Positions 44,446-56,103 of a stretch of 64,000 nt of DNA are shown here, piece after piece. Source of the stretch: Dothistroma septosporum. Its lineage: Eukaryota > Ascomycota > Dothideomycetes > Mycosphaerellales > Mycosphaerellaceae. The translations under genes were made by a program, and so were the position numbers. The stretch is taken from assembly GCA_002236755.2 (NCBI GenBank), contig NBZP02000054.1, positions 4,371,366 through 4,435,365 of the forward strand. The letters run 5' to 3'. Below the pieces are notes generated by a model. It worked only from the letters and a program-made list of their open reading frames with translations. It ran no database searches and was not told where the DNA came from. How positions within the stretch are numbered: the stretch's first letter is position 1; the number at the start of each line of letters is the position of its first letter.

Positions 44446-46199
44446 ATGGAGCCGGTCGCGGCAATATGTTTCGCCGACGCAAGCTCCACCTGCACCTTTG
44501 ACGATGAACAGCGCCCATCAGAACCTCCCGCGGCGCGGACCGACATCAGACTCCACCCATCCATCGCACGGTTCGGGATGCCGCAATGTAGAGAATGCTC
44601 TCAAATTGACTGGGGCACGCTACGATGTCCCACCTTCCAACAGCTCCGCGACCTCAAGAAGGACGATGACCGCGTGCATTTCGAATCCGACGTAGTGAAC
44701 CACCCACATATTCCCCTCGGTACTCTCCGCCGCATCAAAGACTCCGCCTCCCACTGCCAGGTCTGTGGGCCGATCTGGAAGGTCATCGTGCGCGATTGTG
44801 GTGGCGACGAGCCGGGGTTCACTGACCATTCTGCCGGAGATAGAGAGAGAGAATTCTTTGCTCGAGTACAGTGCTTCGGACAGTTCACAGGGCCAGATGA
44901 CCCATCATTGCCAGTCACTGACAGTGCAGATCGGCGAGTCGGCCGAGATGCGAGGCACAATCTTGTACGTCGACTTTCGCTGCGAATTGGCGTGCCTGCT
45001 TCTGATAGTGAAGACGAAGTGGAGTGCCATTGGTGTTCCATCTTATTCTGCATGCAAGCTTGTCCCGTAGACATCACTTCAGTGCCGCCGAACACTGCTT
45101 TCGATGCACTCGCACATGTACCGGCTTTTGTCTTTGGCGGACGAAACCGGCCTCTCAAGATGCAATTGGACTGGATCTGAGATTGGATGACTATATGTGC
45201 CCAGGGGCACTCTGCAAAATGTGGACGCTGGCAAGCGCTCGAGACCCGCAACGATTCGGAACGTTATTCACAGACCTTGTCGCCCAAGACTGACCTGCAC
45301 ACTTTGCCTGCCATCCGCCTCATAACTGTGTTGTCGAAATGCATTGAAGCGTTGGGCTCAGCCTCAGGAGGTGCGACGGACGCTGGACCCGCATATGCTG
45401 CGCTGAGTTACATTTGGGGAAATGACCAGCAAGTCAAATTGCGCAAGGGTAATGCATCAAGTCTTTCACAGCCTGGCTCTATTGGTAGAAAGCCGCCCTC
45501 GCAATCTGTCGTTGATGCCATTGAAATCGTCTCGCGGCTCGATGTTGGCATTCAGTATCGATGGGTCGATGCTCTTTGCATTGTCCAGGACAGTGACGAG
45601 GACAAAGCGCTACAAATCAGCAGGATGGGCCGGACTTACACAGCAGCCGAGTTCACTGTGGTTGTTGCGACTGGAGAAGATGCCGACGCAGGACTTCCTG
45701 GGCTTCGAGAAGGCACACGAAACGTCACTCAGTCTGTCGTGGCGGTCGTACCTCTTGGCACCCATAGATACAGTGACAAGGGTTTGAAGTACCATCAGCA
45801 TGGCTTAGCCATAACGGACACTTTGAGTCCTTTGTGGAACGAAGATCACGACTTCTGGACCACGGAAACTACTCCACCAGAGGATGGACTATGCAAGAAA
45901 GGGTTCTATCTGGACGCAAGCTAATCTTTACCAGAGAACAAGTCAACTGGCAATGTGCGACAGCTACGTATTGTGAAGAGTCAGTAATGGAGCCAAGTCT
46001 CACTACATTCAAGCCCTGGTATCCTGGTGGCTCTACGCCAGAGTCTCTACACAGATCTACTCAACGATCTGACGCCAACGACAAAGGTGAAGCATCTGCT
46101 GAAATTGTGGATCTCCTTTGGCACGATGAACCTTTGACCATCGACAGTGACCACACCTGCCCGACAAACATTGCTCCATATGTTCGATCTACCAGATGA
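44446..46199 (+). pseudogene. HET-domain gene with at least three frameshifts
   Basis: From the ATG at 44446 the frame runs to 45180 with a Cys-rich N-terminal part of the kind that precedes many HET domains (CRECSQIDW, LGTLRRIKDSASHCQVC, and a GRNRPLKMQLD end). It then stops. The expected continuation (RLDDYMCPGALCKM ... RFGTLFTDLVAQD) is in another frame, consistent with loss of one C near 45173. It then moves again near 45290 to a frame with LPAIRLI, AYAALSYIWGND, YRWVDALCIVQDSDEDKALQ and RMGRTYTAAEF, the HET core. A third shift near 45840 leads to STRGWTMQERVLSGRKLIFT and EQVNWQC, ending at 46199 well before the usual end of such proteins. No introns with good signals fit these steps. It divides from GPI16 across 126 bp. 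Confidence 0.8.
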
Positions 46200-46938
46200 C
46201 TTGCTGAAGACGACGAGGACAGCAGTCCCAAAGCAACGAAAATGCGTCACCACAGCATCGGTGAAGTCACGGTCTGGTGCAGAGGAGGGTTGCAGATCGT
46301 TCTATAGTAAGAACCGACGCCCTCTTCAATAGGTAAGGGCGCAGACAGACTTCGATTCATCTCTCCGCAGAACCGTGCGATCGATGCCGGCATTAGTGCA
46401 AGCCATGAAGCCACGCAATACTAACATAATAAGGTTCGAACGTCTAGACATGCCGACTGTCTGACCTGCTTGCCGACAAAACTCGGATACTCATTGGTGA
46501 GGTTCAACTCGCTGTCTGGACGACGTCCGAGTTTCTCTTATCTTCGTATCGGTCACTGGCTGCATGTCGCCGTCAAGTTGACCAGCTTCCGCGTGAGACA
46601 TGAGTGGTGGTCGCCGAGCCAAAGTTCGTTTTCGCGCTTTTGCGAGCGTGGCTTGGCTGGATCATCAACGAGTACGCACGTGCAAGCCACGCGATTCGAA
46701 TGCAGTCTTTGAGTACTCGAGAGTCAGCCGTTTGATGTTTTCGTCCTGTCGAACATCCAGCAGTCCCTATCGACTTATTTGCTTTCGATTGCGCACCCGT
46801 ATGGACTTCTGCGTCATGTTGCAGCTCTTCGGCGCCAAAGCTCCCTCAAACGGCCTGATTTTACCTCCAACGGAACCCCCGGTGCACCGAGCCTGGGAGC
46901 ATCCATACTAAAGTGAGCAGGAAGGTTACAGGAAGTGC

Positions 46939-46959
46939 GCGCCATGCGCCATGCGCCAT
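46939..46959 (+). repeat. GCGCCAT heptamer, three tandem copies (first site)
   Basis: Three perfect tandem copies of GCGCCAT. The same run recurs in the same orientation 670 bp downstream. Confidence 0.85.
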
Positions 46960-47607
46960 GGAGAGCACGAGGCATGGATTCGGCGCTGCACCACCCGGCC
47001 AGAAGACATCCACGGCCCGCGCAAAAGCAGAAGAACCTTCAAGCAAGACGACCAAAAGACATGCGAAAAAAAACGTTTGGAGTGTAGTGAATGAAGTCAG
47101 GTACCCTCGTACGCAGCTAGGAAGTAGTAGAGAAAACGAGCGAGGGGCGGAAATCTCGAAATCTGTAGGTGATAAGTAAATCCGGCTCCGATCCGCTAAG
47201 CTACTTACAGGTGACGTGAGAATAGTTACGAGCGGACTCGGTTTAATTATACTGGTATTTAATTTGGACGCCCAATTCTCACGAATCTGTGGTCGTATGT
47301 GCAGGGTATAAGAGTTTGTCAAGATATGTAGTTGAAACTGCCCGGCTTGTCGGGGAATTCCGGCGAAGTGCAGCGCGCGACAGGGACCTGTAGGACGGCG
47401 CGAGGGGCTTCGTCGGTCGAGTCATCGTTGGTAGGATCATGGAACACTTGGTGACTGTATTCAAGTACCGTCCTGGACCTAGGCGATGTATGTTCCTAGG
47501 TTTGCGCACATCGGGACCTGCATAGTGAACACCTGCGTACTGTGGAACGGTCCTCTACTTGCTGCAGGGCGCATCGCAGGCTGACATCTCAGTCATTTCT
47601 TCTTTGA

Positions 47608-47627
47608 CGCCATGCGCCATGCGCCAT
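47608..47627 (+). repeat. GCGCCAT heptamer, three tandem copies (second site)
   Basis: The first unit starts with A instead of G (ACGCCAT from 47607); the next two are perfect. Its function is unknown. Confidence 0.85.
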
Positions 47628-49973
47628 GCGGGCCTGCATCGATATTCGGAGGTGTGTGCTCATATCCTGGGATGGTGTTTGGATGTAGAAAGAAGAGAAG
47701 ATCTGAGAGCGACCGAGGCGACGCGAGATCAAGCCAAGATTTCACAGGCGGACTGGACTCCGGCCAATGGCAAGCGAGTCGTCACCGCTCTTTCGCGATG
47801 CATATTTAGCAATCCGCAGGCCATTTTAGCAGTCAATCGGCTCCATGCGAGAAGCCATGTGAGCGCGATAGTGTGCGGGATTGCTTGTCAAGACTCCTTG
47901 CTATTGCATAGCAGCAACGTGCTTTCCTCGATCCGGTCCAGCGTAGACGCGTGTGGCAAGCGTCCAACGCGAGATGCTGCAAGTCCGATCGTGAATCTGT
48001 CATACAGTAGCTCGGCGCGATGTTGTTGTTGCTGCTCTGCCGCGGCGGTACACAGTCGTCGTTTGTTGCAGGCGTCCAGAGCAGGAGAGCGATTGTCTCG
48101 CTGGGGTGCTCGTCAGACGGCCAGGACGCATGTTTGCGCTGGCGAGCCATGTTATGCGCGGTGGCGGCGGCGGCGGCGGAGGGGCGACTGGGCGAACACC
48201 TCGCACATGAGGCGCGGGAGCAGCAGAGATGCAGGTAGCACAGTGTACCGTACCGTACCGGCCCGCCGTACTGTTGCAGTCATTGTTGTCGTCGTGGTTC
48301 GGGCGAAGTGCCCAACGGATCGGACCTGACAGATCGCATCCATGATTGCATCCATTGTCGATTGCTGTCCCCGGGGAATTGAGTTCGCGACCATGCCCAT
48401 GACGTCTAGCGCGCGCCCGGCGTGTTTGTTGCCAGAAGACTACTGTATGCACTGAGCTGCGGTGCCAACGCATACTCCCCCCCAGCGTCGACATGCACAA
48501 CGCAAGGCGCTCGCCCGCCCGCCTCGCCAGCAGCAAGCATCCCATCTAACGTGCCCGCACGCAGGCCGGAAGTCAGACTGGGACGGGCGCTGCGTTGTGC
48601 ATGAGAAGTGCTTAGGTTAGCGGTTCCACGTCAGAGGACAGGCCCACACGCTGCATGCATGCGAATGCACGCACGGTGCCGGCAGAAGGTAGATGGGCAT
48701 TCTGCTCCCAGCAGAATGCCTCTCCCTTCCCTTCCTCCCCTGCTGAGCTGCTCGCCTTGCGTTGGGCATTATTGCGAGCCATTTGCTGGCGTTGGGAGGA
48801 GTTGGGAGGAGTTCTCGCGCTCAGCATTGCAGCATTGCTTCACGCCGGCCTCGCGCGCGACCTGCGTCCGCCGCCGCCGCCCAGGACTATTAGCGGCCAC
48901 TCCCCAGGACCTTGCGACGAGCGCACACAGCCGGGGTTGAATGCGAAATTGGAATCGCAAGAAAGAGATAGTGTTGTTGGGTGTATTTCCCGAGTCTTGC
49001 CAGCAGCGCATGTGCATTATTTGCCACATCACAGGACATTCCTTCAGCAGCACTAGGTCAGAGCGGCGACGACTGTGGAGTGCTGGCGAGCACGTCCGCC
49101 ACGCCTACGCATCGACCTACACCAGCCACCGTTATACGAACACAGCTCTTCGCCGAGTGACGTTCGAGTCCTTCACTTTGCCGGCTCTGACAGCCCCCAA
49201 CCTTCAACTTCGTCCTTCATTGGTTAGGTGAACGCAATCCAGGGCGAATCACACACGTCGCCGTATAGCTAGCACGGAAAGTCTTTTTTGCTGCGCACAT
49301 CATAGGTAGTGCCCTTCTCTCTCATCGTCCTCACTGCATCGAACACGTCAACTGATGGCTGGTAGTCGCTGCCATATAGCGCTTCCCACCGCCGCCCGCG
49401 CTAGGCCTCGGCGCTGCAGCAAGCAGCTGTACAGACGTCCCGTCTTTTCCTCCTTCGATATTTCCAGGCCTCTAATTGTGCCATTGGCCGCAGTTGATCA
49501 CGGCACCAATCTCCACTGCCGCCATACCCTCGTCGTGCTTACTGGTCCCATACCCTGACAGCTCCAGCATCTAGCCTGGCACGGGCATCACTACATCACG
49601 CGCTGCCGTCGTCGAGGTTCTGTCAGGCGTCGATCACCGGATCGGCCAGGGCACGTATCGAACGGCATAGTTCCGTGGCGGTGCGCGCTTCTGAGGCATC
49701 ACTGCTTGGTTTTGAGCTCGTGCCTGAGCTGATAGGTATGCTTGGCTGAAAGTTGCCAATCACGTTCATCGCCGTCACGAAGTGAACCACTGTCCACATA
49801 CTCACGCATCGTGGGACACTTGCTGATAGCAGATCATACCAAGCGGCTCACCAAATTGCATGGAGCTACTGCACAGCAATAAGCACCAGCACGAGATCAC
49901 TCAGACGGACTGGCACTACTACCTGTCCTCCACGAGACACTGATCATCGAGTGGGCTGCTATAGCTCAAGTCG

Positions 49974-52026
49974 ATGGCAGTGTCTCAGATCGAGGAGAAG
50001 ATCTTGGGACGTCTCGCCGAGCATACTGCACCTACGAACGCACTGCTGTCGGCATCGTTGTATCAAGTCTTGGGGCTATCGATTCTCCTATCGAAGAAGC
50101 TCTACAAGGCTCGAAAACTGCGAAAGCTTGACAACACTCGAGACACCAAGTCTCTGCAACTGTACCACCACATCATCTGGCTAGCGCGGGAAGGCTTGTC
50201 CATCACCGAGGTGTACATTCTGCCGTACTGTCAAGATGGAGAGCAGGGATCAGAATGCAGAGTCATGGCAGCAAAGCTTCGTGCGTCACTGTACCACGTC
50301 TTTTGCTTGTACCATAATCATCCACCCATCAGGGATCTCAGCGGTCGCTCGCCGGCGAGCTCACCATCGAGCGCGCAGACGGCGAAAAAGGTCGCTGGCT
50401 CCGGCAGTCCCTCGAAGCGATCGCCCTCGAGAACAAATACCGATGGCAGGAAACGAGCTGGAAAGGCTGCCTTGCGCGATCCAATACCGTCAATGACATC
50501 GGATGGGTCGTATGTGACCAACCCCTTTTTGACACAGACACCACCTCCTGCAAATCTGGCTACTACACGTGGAGGCCTGTCTGATGTGGGAAGAACTCCG
50601 ACAAGGCCTCCGGGACTGGTACCGATCAAGATCTCACCCACACAAGCGGCAGCATCATTCCTTCTTCCACCGCTGAACTTCGTGCCAATGGCGAAGGAAC
50701 ATTTTGGTATGGCACAGCATCTGGCGACCAGCTTACTACCACCCACCCATGCGCTCCGTCTCTCCGTAGCTTTCGAACACACCGCCTTCTTGTGGGACTG
50801 CGCAAAGGAGCAAGATCGAGCTCGAAAACTGGCGAAAAGAGCGATTAAGGATGTCTACAGCTCAGCCGATGGCCTGGATGACGAAGAATTTGCGGACGCG
50901 TCCACTTTGGTATCAGGCCTGGGAGCAATTGTAAGAAGAGGCTCAACCGATTCCACGCCACGACAAAGTACAGGCGGCAGCGCGCAGCCCCTTAGTCCGA
51001 GTCAGCGCACGCCTCGTGTACCGCCACAGCAGACAATTGATCGCACGATAGCTGTCAGTCCACCTGATAAAAGACAGAAGCAAGCATCGCCCTCAAGCTA
51101 CAGCCACGTCCCACGAGCAATGATGCGAACTCCCGAGCGACTGTCGACCGTGCCCGAAGCCTCAGAGTCAGTAGAAGAGACTCCCACCACCCGAGCACCA
51201 ACACGAAGTCCTCCAGCTCCAGCATCACGGAACGCCACATCATCGCTATCGCCGCCGATGTCCCGCCTCAGCAGCCGCAGCAACGCTCAAAGACGACCCT
51301 CGTCAGCAACATCAGCAGCATCCGACAAAGCGACGAAACGAAGGATAGTCGAACAAGCCGAAGCAGAACTCCGCAGCAGACAGAACAGCACGGCAAGCGC
51401 GAGCGCAGGCCGGCTCTCCAACAATCCAAGTCGTAACGGCACAGCAGCGGCAACAGGCAGCAACAGCGGTGGAAGTGGAGGCTCACACAGCCGCCAAGCA
51501 ACCCCGACCGAAGGGTACGTTCGCCAGAAAAGCAAGAGCCCCAAGCAATCCAGTCGTCGAGGTGGTAGTCAAGGTCGAGGCAAAAGCTGAGAAACACATG
51601 ACTAGGCTGCCATTGGATCAAGTCTACGTCTCTTCGCAACCTGAAGAGCGCCAGAGCACCACAGTAAGAGCGTCTACCATTCCAGCAAAGACGACGGCAG
51701 CAACACTCCCTCCACAAGCAAATCAGCCACATCCCACTCGACGCTCTGAGCGACAAGGCGCTACCTCTCAGCAGAAGCGTAGCATCCCGCGGTGGGATAG
51801 CAGTATCCCAAGGCCGCTGCCGCCCGTCCCAGCTCGAGAGACAGCAGTGACTCTCCAAACACCTCCAAGCCACACCTACGCCACGCAAGGGCCTGACCGC
51901 GACAGTGCGAACCCGACGCCATCCATTCCAAATGACCGTCGCGAAGCAATACTACGGACCCTCGAGATCATCTCAGCCGTCTCGAAAGGTCTACAAGCGA
52001 GTACTACACAGATGAGGGTAATATGA
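49974..52026 (+). CDS. Divergent 14-3-3-like protein with long disordered tail
   Basis: I favour two exons, 49974-51514 and 51606-52026 (653 residues). The 91 bp intron has a strong GTACGT donor and a GACTAG acceptor, and the downstream frame stays coding (LPLDQVYVSSQPEERQ ... RREAILRTLEIISAVSKGL). Unspliced, translation stops at 51590 after 538 residues. Residues ~1-125 (LLSASLYQVLGLSILLSKKL; YHHIIWLAREGLSITEVYIL) and ~255-315 (HALRLSVAFEHTAFLWDCAK; ARKLAKRAIKDVY) are helical. The second block resembles the last helices of 14-3-3 proteins, where phosphopeptides bind. An insert of ~130 disordered residues splits the two blocks. Everything after ~320 is Ser/Thr/Pro/Arg-rich. Whether it still binds phosphopeptides is unknown. 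Canonical fungal 14-3-3 proteins are about 260 residues, so this is a distant relative at best. Confidence 0.7.
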
Positions 52027-52338
52027 GAGCCACATGAAATGATAGATAGCCACTCGAAAAGCAGAACGATGTCAACCTGGAAAGTCGCGTGTACATAATT
52101 TTGAGACAAAGGCACGTAATTCTGAGGCAAAGGGGCATTTTCCATTAGGCGTTTGCTACGTCACCCATCGTATACAGACGAGAGGTCCTCAGACTCTATC
52201 CTTGGTGGTCAGATCAATTGTCTCACCGCTCTGTGCTCCCTAGTGTCGTTGCCCATGCAACATCATGCTGTGCCCTGTATCGTTGAGCAGTCAACATCAT
52301 CATGTGCTCTTTCATCCAGCATGCCCACTTGCCTCCGC
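52027..52338. other. Intergenic between convergent genes
   Basis: This holds the 3' flanks of the 14-3-3-like and superoxide dismutase genes. A short direct repeat (GGCACGTAATTCTGAGGCAA and a near copy, ATAATTTTGAGACAA) lies at about 52096-52130. No gene is seen. Confidence 0.4.
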
Positions 52339-54807
52339 TCATAACACCATAGCCGCCATTCCCGCCAAAGCAGCGGCAATACCAACGGTGGCGTGGGCGC
52401 CAGCAGCTGGCACTGTAGTCGTAGTCGCGACCGGGTTCTCGCTGTGGTATGGTCCGACACCTGCTCGAACTCACATTAGCAATCCCAAAGCACAAAGCCA
52501 CAGCACAAACAAGAAGATCAAAACATGCCCGCCGTGACCGTGGCCTCCGCAACTTTGAGCTTCGGAAGCAACGTTGTCTTAACAGTGACCTTATTGGTGA
52601 CCTTCAACACGCTCGTCTTGACAACGGCATTGGTTATCTTGGGCTGCAAGATACTGGTCTTGCCGAAGATCATGTTCGACGGCTTGCCAAGGAGCACGCT
52701 TGTGACCCCATTTATGAGGCCCTGCTGTTTGGTCGAGACCACTGTCGCTGTCGTTGCGGGCAGAGTCTGAACCACAGTGGAAACCGTCACCACCGACGAA
52801 GTGACTGGAATCGCTGCCGGCTGCTGCGTGGTTTTGACCAGTGTCGTCAGGACCACGCCGGAAGACACGATCGATACTGTGGTAGGCGGCTGGACGATGG
52901 TGTAGGTTGTGACTTGGGGAGCCGCACTCATGATAGCTGTGACCTGAGCAGAGGAAACAACGGTGATCCACTTACCTGAAGTCAGAGAGCCGGTTCCCAC
53001 GATAGTCGTAATGCTGCTAGCATTCGTGATCGTAGATGGTGCGGCGGCAGTGGTCGTCAGGATCTGAGTCACTGTCGAGCTGCCGATGGTTGTTCCTGCC
53101 AGAGCTGTTACTACCATGACGACGGTCGACTGTACGGGCACGCTCGTCACAACTGGGACAACCGTGGTAAAAGCAAGAGGCGGTGTGGTGGTGCTTGGTG
53201 AGATCGTGACGACCGGGTTGACCAAATAGCTCGGCGTGAAGACCTGGGCCGAATTGCTGATTGTCGTGGCATTGATAAGTGTGGAGGTGGCGTTGCCAGT
53301 GACCGTCACGGTGAAAGCATAGCTGGCATTGCGAGTCGTACATCCATCGCTTGCGGTGCAGGGAACTGTGACGGTGAGAATGGGTCCGGAAGGTGCCGTC
53401 GCATTGAAAGATGGTGATACCTAGTCCGTCTTCGTAGATGTCGACGTGAGTGTCCACCTGGTGCTTGGCGTAGAGACCGCTTGGGTGCCCACAATTACGA
53501 TGGTGCTCGCATTGCTGACGACCTTGGTGGCAGTCTGCGTAAGGGTCCCGTTTGTGGTAATGACTTGAGTGACCGTGTTGACAAGCCACGATGCTGTGGT
53601 TGCTCTGGCGGGTACCACGGACGTGATCATCACAGTGTTGATATTGTCATCCGGTCCTGCCGTTGCCTGAGGCGCGTTGCTGGCAATCAGAGAGGTCACC
53701 GTCACAGTCGTTGCTCTGCTAGCAGGCAGACTGGAGGCCACAGTCTGCACAATGGTCTGAGTGACCGTCCCGCCCGCACCATTCCCCAAGCCGGCGTTGC
53801 CGGAGACTCCGCCGGGTGAGCTGCCACCATTTTGAGGAGATCCTGAATTCGAGCCAGCATTACCAGGAGATGATGATACATAGCCAGACCCAGGTCCAGG
53901 AGTACTTCCAGAACCCGAAGACCCACCATTGCTGCCAGGTGATGGGTCACTCCCGCCAGATCCAGGAGAACCACCCGAGTTAGACCCAGCATCAGGCGAG
54001 CCGGCACCACCATTTGCACCACCACCATTATCTGCGCCAATATGCGAAGAGCCCGATGCAGAGCCAGAGCCTTGCCCACCAGGAGACGAAGAACCAGAGT
54101 TCGAAGCGCTGCTAGAAGACTCACCATTACTGCCAGTCGCTGCGCCATTGAGGGTGAGGTTGGCGCATGTGATCGCCGTCTTATTGGCGAAGTGCACGAC
54201 GATGGAGCGTCCCATAACGCTTGCCATGTCGTCAGCGCTTGGCTTGACCGAGATATAGTCGTCGATGTAGCTGTCGAATGTCAGCCCTGAAACACGACCT
54301 CTTACCAGCCATGCGACTGAGTAGATTGCTCGCAGCAAACATGAGACTTACTTCGCGGAGAAGGATGGAGCCTGCATCTTGCCATGCTTGCCAGAGAGAT
54401 CGCCAACCTCACAGCTGGCCTGGTCCGAAGTGTTGCAGCCAGTGCCGCCATTGCCATAGGGATCAAGATGTCCGCCCGCGGTCGAGCAATTACCGGTCGA
54501 GTCGACAGACTTTTCGTGAATGTGATACACTGCGTGTGGATCAGCTCAGGTCTTGATATGTTGTATGTGCATGTAACTCACGGAAAGGTCCTCCCTCGGT
54601 CGGTAGGCCGGAGATGCTGACTTGGATGCTCGCGCCGTTGCCACCAGGTCCTGATCCGATCATAACGGTGCCGGTGGTGGACTTGGTGTTCGGTAGGGTG
54701 GCGACATACTGGGTACCCGCTGGCTCATTGGTGACTTTTGGTGCGGCTCCAGCGAAAGCGAGCGGGAGGATGGCCACGAGGCCGAATGTGATGTTTGAGG
54801 CATGCAT
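52339..54807 (-). CDS. GPI-anchored Cu-only superoxide dismutase with long Ser/Thr-rich stalk
   Basis: Proposed exons on the minus strand: 54807-54582, 54529-54352, 54270-53499, 53420-52529 and 52460-52339 (729 residues). A signal peptide (1-20) leads a SOD_Cu domain to ~175. Candidate copper ligands are His78 and His80 (YHIHEK), His96 (AGGHLDP) and His161 (VVHFAN); a GDLSGKHGKM motif lies at 118-127. It looks like the fungal extracellular Cu-only SODs (Candida Sod4/5/6 group). A Gly/Ser-rich region to ~310 and a Thr/Val/Ser-rich region to ~690 follow, then a C-terminal hydrophobic GPI signal (HATVGIAAALAGMAAMVL). The first two introns have good CTGAT/CTGAC branch sites. The third (GTAATT...CTCAC...TAG, 53421-53498) removes an in-frame TAG at 53421-53423. 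The fourth (52461-52528) fits only a GC-AG intron with GCATGT donor and GCTAAT branch. The SOD part is sure; the 3' half is a reasoned model. Confidence 0.78.
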
Positions 54808-56103
54808 CTTGTCGAGTCGCGGTAGGTGGGTGTCGTGATTGACAACGTGTGTTGGAAATGCGTGGTGTACGTGACGCGTTGGTTCCAGATGTGTTCTAGA
54901 AGCAAAGATGGAGGAATGTTGTGATGTCAGTCAAAAACAGTCGCGTGAAGTAAAGTCGCTTCTTCAGGGCGGAGATAGCCGTCCGGCAGCTGTATTGATA
55001 GGCGCTTCCAGGCGCTTGAGGACGGGTGGCCAGATGAATCAGGGATGCGGCATGCAATGAAGATGCTGTTGATGACTGGGAGGTGAGCGGAGGAGAAGAA
55101 GAGAACACGAACCTGATATCGAGATGTACAGCCTCAGCATCGATACGCGACGTTCTTGCTTCCAGTGTTGTGAGCAGGAACGCGGAGTGCAGAAGAAGGG
55201 GTGTTTGTGCTACGTACGGACTCCAAAACGGCAGGGGCTTTCTTCGGCCGGCGGCAGGCAGGCTCTGTTTGCTGCACATGCATTTCGCAAAGTCCGTTCC
55301 CAGACGCGCGACTGCCGTGTTCCATCGGTGAGGGACACAGTAATCTCGAACGTGGCAGTGTCAAGTGCTATCGCCTACTCTGCGTTGCGTTGCGCAGGGT
55401 GAGTCCGTAGAGTGCCGAGCTTGCCAGACGATCTTCGCTTTCCCTCATGTAGATAACCTGCATGTGGCAGGAGCATTGCCATAGCGCATCATATCGTTCT
55501 GGAGACCCGCTGATATGGACGTATGGAGAGGCTCGTTGGGAGGCTCGACAGGCACATCAAAGACCGGATCAATGCTTGGCACCTGGTGAGGCAAGAACCA
55601 CACTATCCTTCGCGAAAGGGCCACATGAAATCGTAAGATCGTGGCATGCCTCGATGTCGGGACTACCCAACTTCTCCACTGTCATTGCATTCGTCGAATT
55701 ATCGTAGATGTGAGATGCATGCCAGAAGGATGTTGCCATCCAACAAACGTGATCACTCTTCGTTGCATCGCGTATCGCGGATCTCCACCGCTTGGTATCA
55801 TTGCAGCGGACGACTCGTCCGCAAATTCGGATCTTATAACAACAGACTCCCCCAACACCACGCTATGCAGTACGCTTATCATATCATTGCTTCCTCTTTC
55901 GGTCATCGTCAGATGTTCCATACTCTCGTCATCGGCACATACTCTTCACAAGAGTTCCTCAAAGACATCCTCTATTTCGATCGAATCGCCAATGTTGGGT
56001 CGCCAGTACGATCCGAGAGAAGTAACTTTTACTGGTGTCACATCAGCCAGCGTGCCTGCACAAACTTTCGTCGTATCGAACGTATGAAGTAGTCAAATGA
56101 TGT
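54808..56103. other. 1.3 kb intergenic
   Basis: This holds the superoxide dismutase promoter and the 3' flank of the first regulator gene. One stretch on the minus strand has coding character and is listed separately. Nothing else is recognised. Confidence 0.4.
55682..56080 (-). pseudogene. Possible gene fragment, unknown
   Basis: Two minus-strand open pieces, 56080-55950 (including SLGSYWRPNIGDSIEIEDVF) and 55921-55682 (GSNDMISVLHSVVLGESVVI, then a long hydrophobic-charged mix), could be joined by a short GTGAAG...CTGAC...AAG intron. There is no ATG upstream before a stop, and the piece begins right after the regulator gene's stop. I do not recognise it; it may be a remnant or chance. Confidence 0.25.

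Larger units (their letters stand above)
46200..49973. other. 3.8 kb gene-free, locally GC-rich region
   Basis: No frame is convincing; the longest (47559-48329) is a compositional artefact with runs of Cys and Arg codons. The segment contains two separate triple-heptamer repeats (listed), a GCGGCGG run at about 48160-48177, CCGCCGCCGCC at about 48869-48880, a (GTACC)n-like run at about 48246-48261, and a GTTGGGAGGA doublet at 48791-48810. The last kilobase likely holds the promoter and leader of the 14-3-3-like gene. The first 150 bases may be more decayed HET sequence. Confidence 0.5.

Noticed and set aside
46433..46460. GGTTCGAACG, like a tRNA T-arm
   Set aside because: No acceptor stem, D-arm or anticodon arm could be built around it.
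47559..48329. 256-codon plus-strand frame with Cys and Arg runs
   Set aside because: The runs come from TGTTGTTGTTGC and CGGCGGCGG repeats, and the rest has no protein character.
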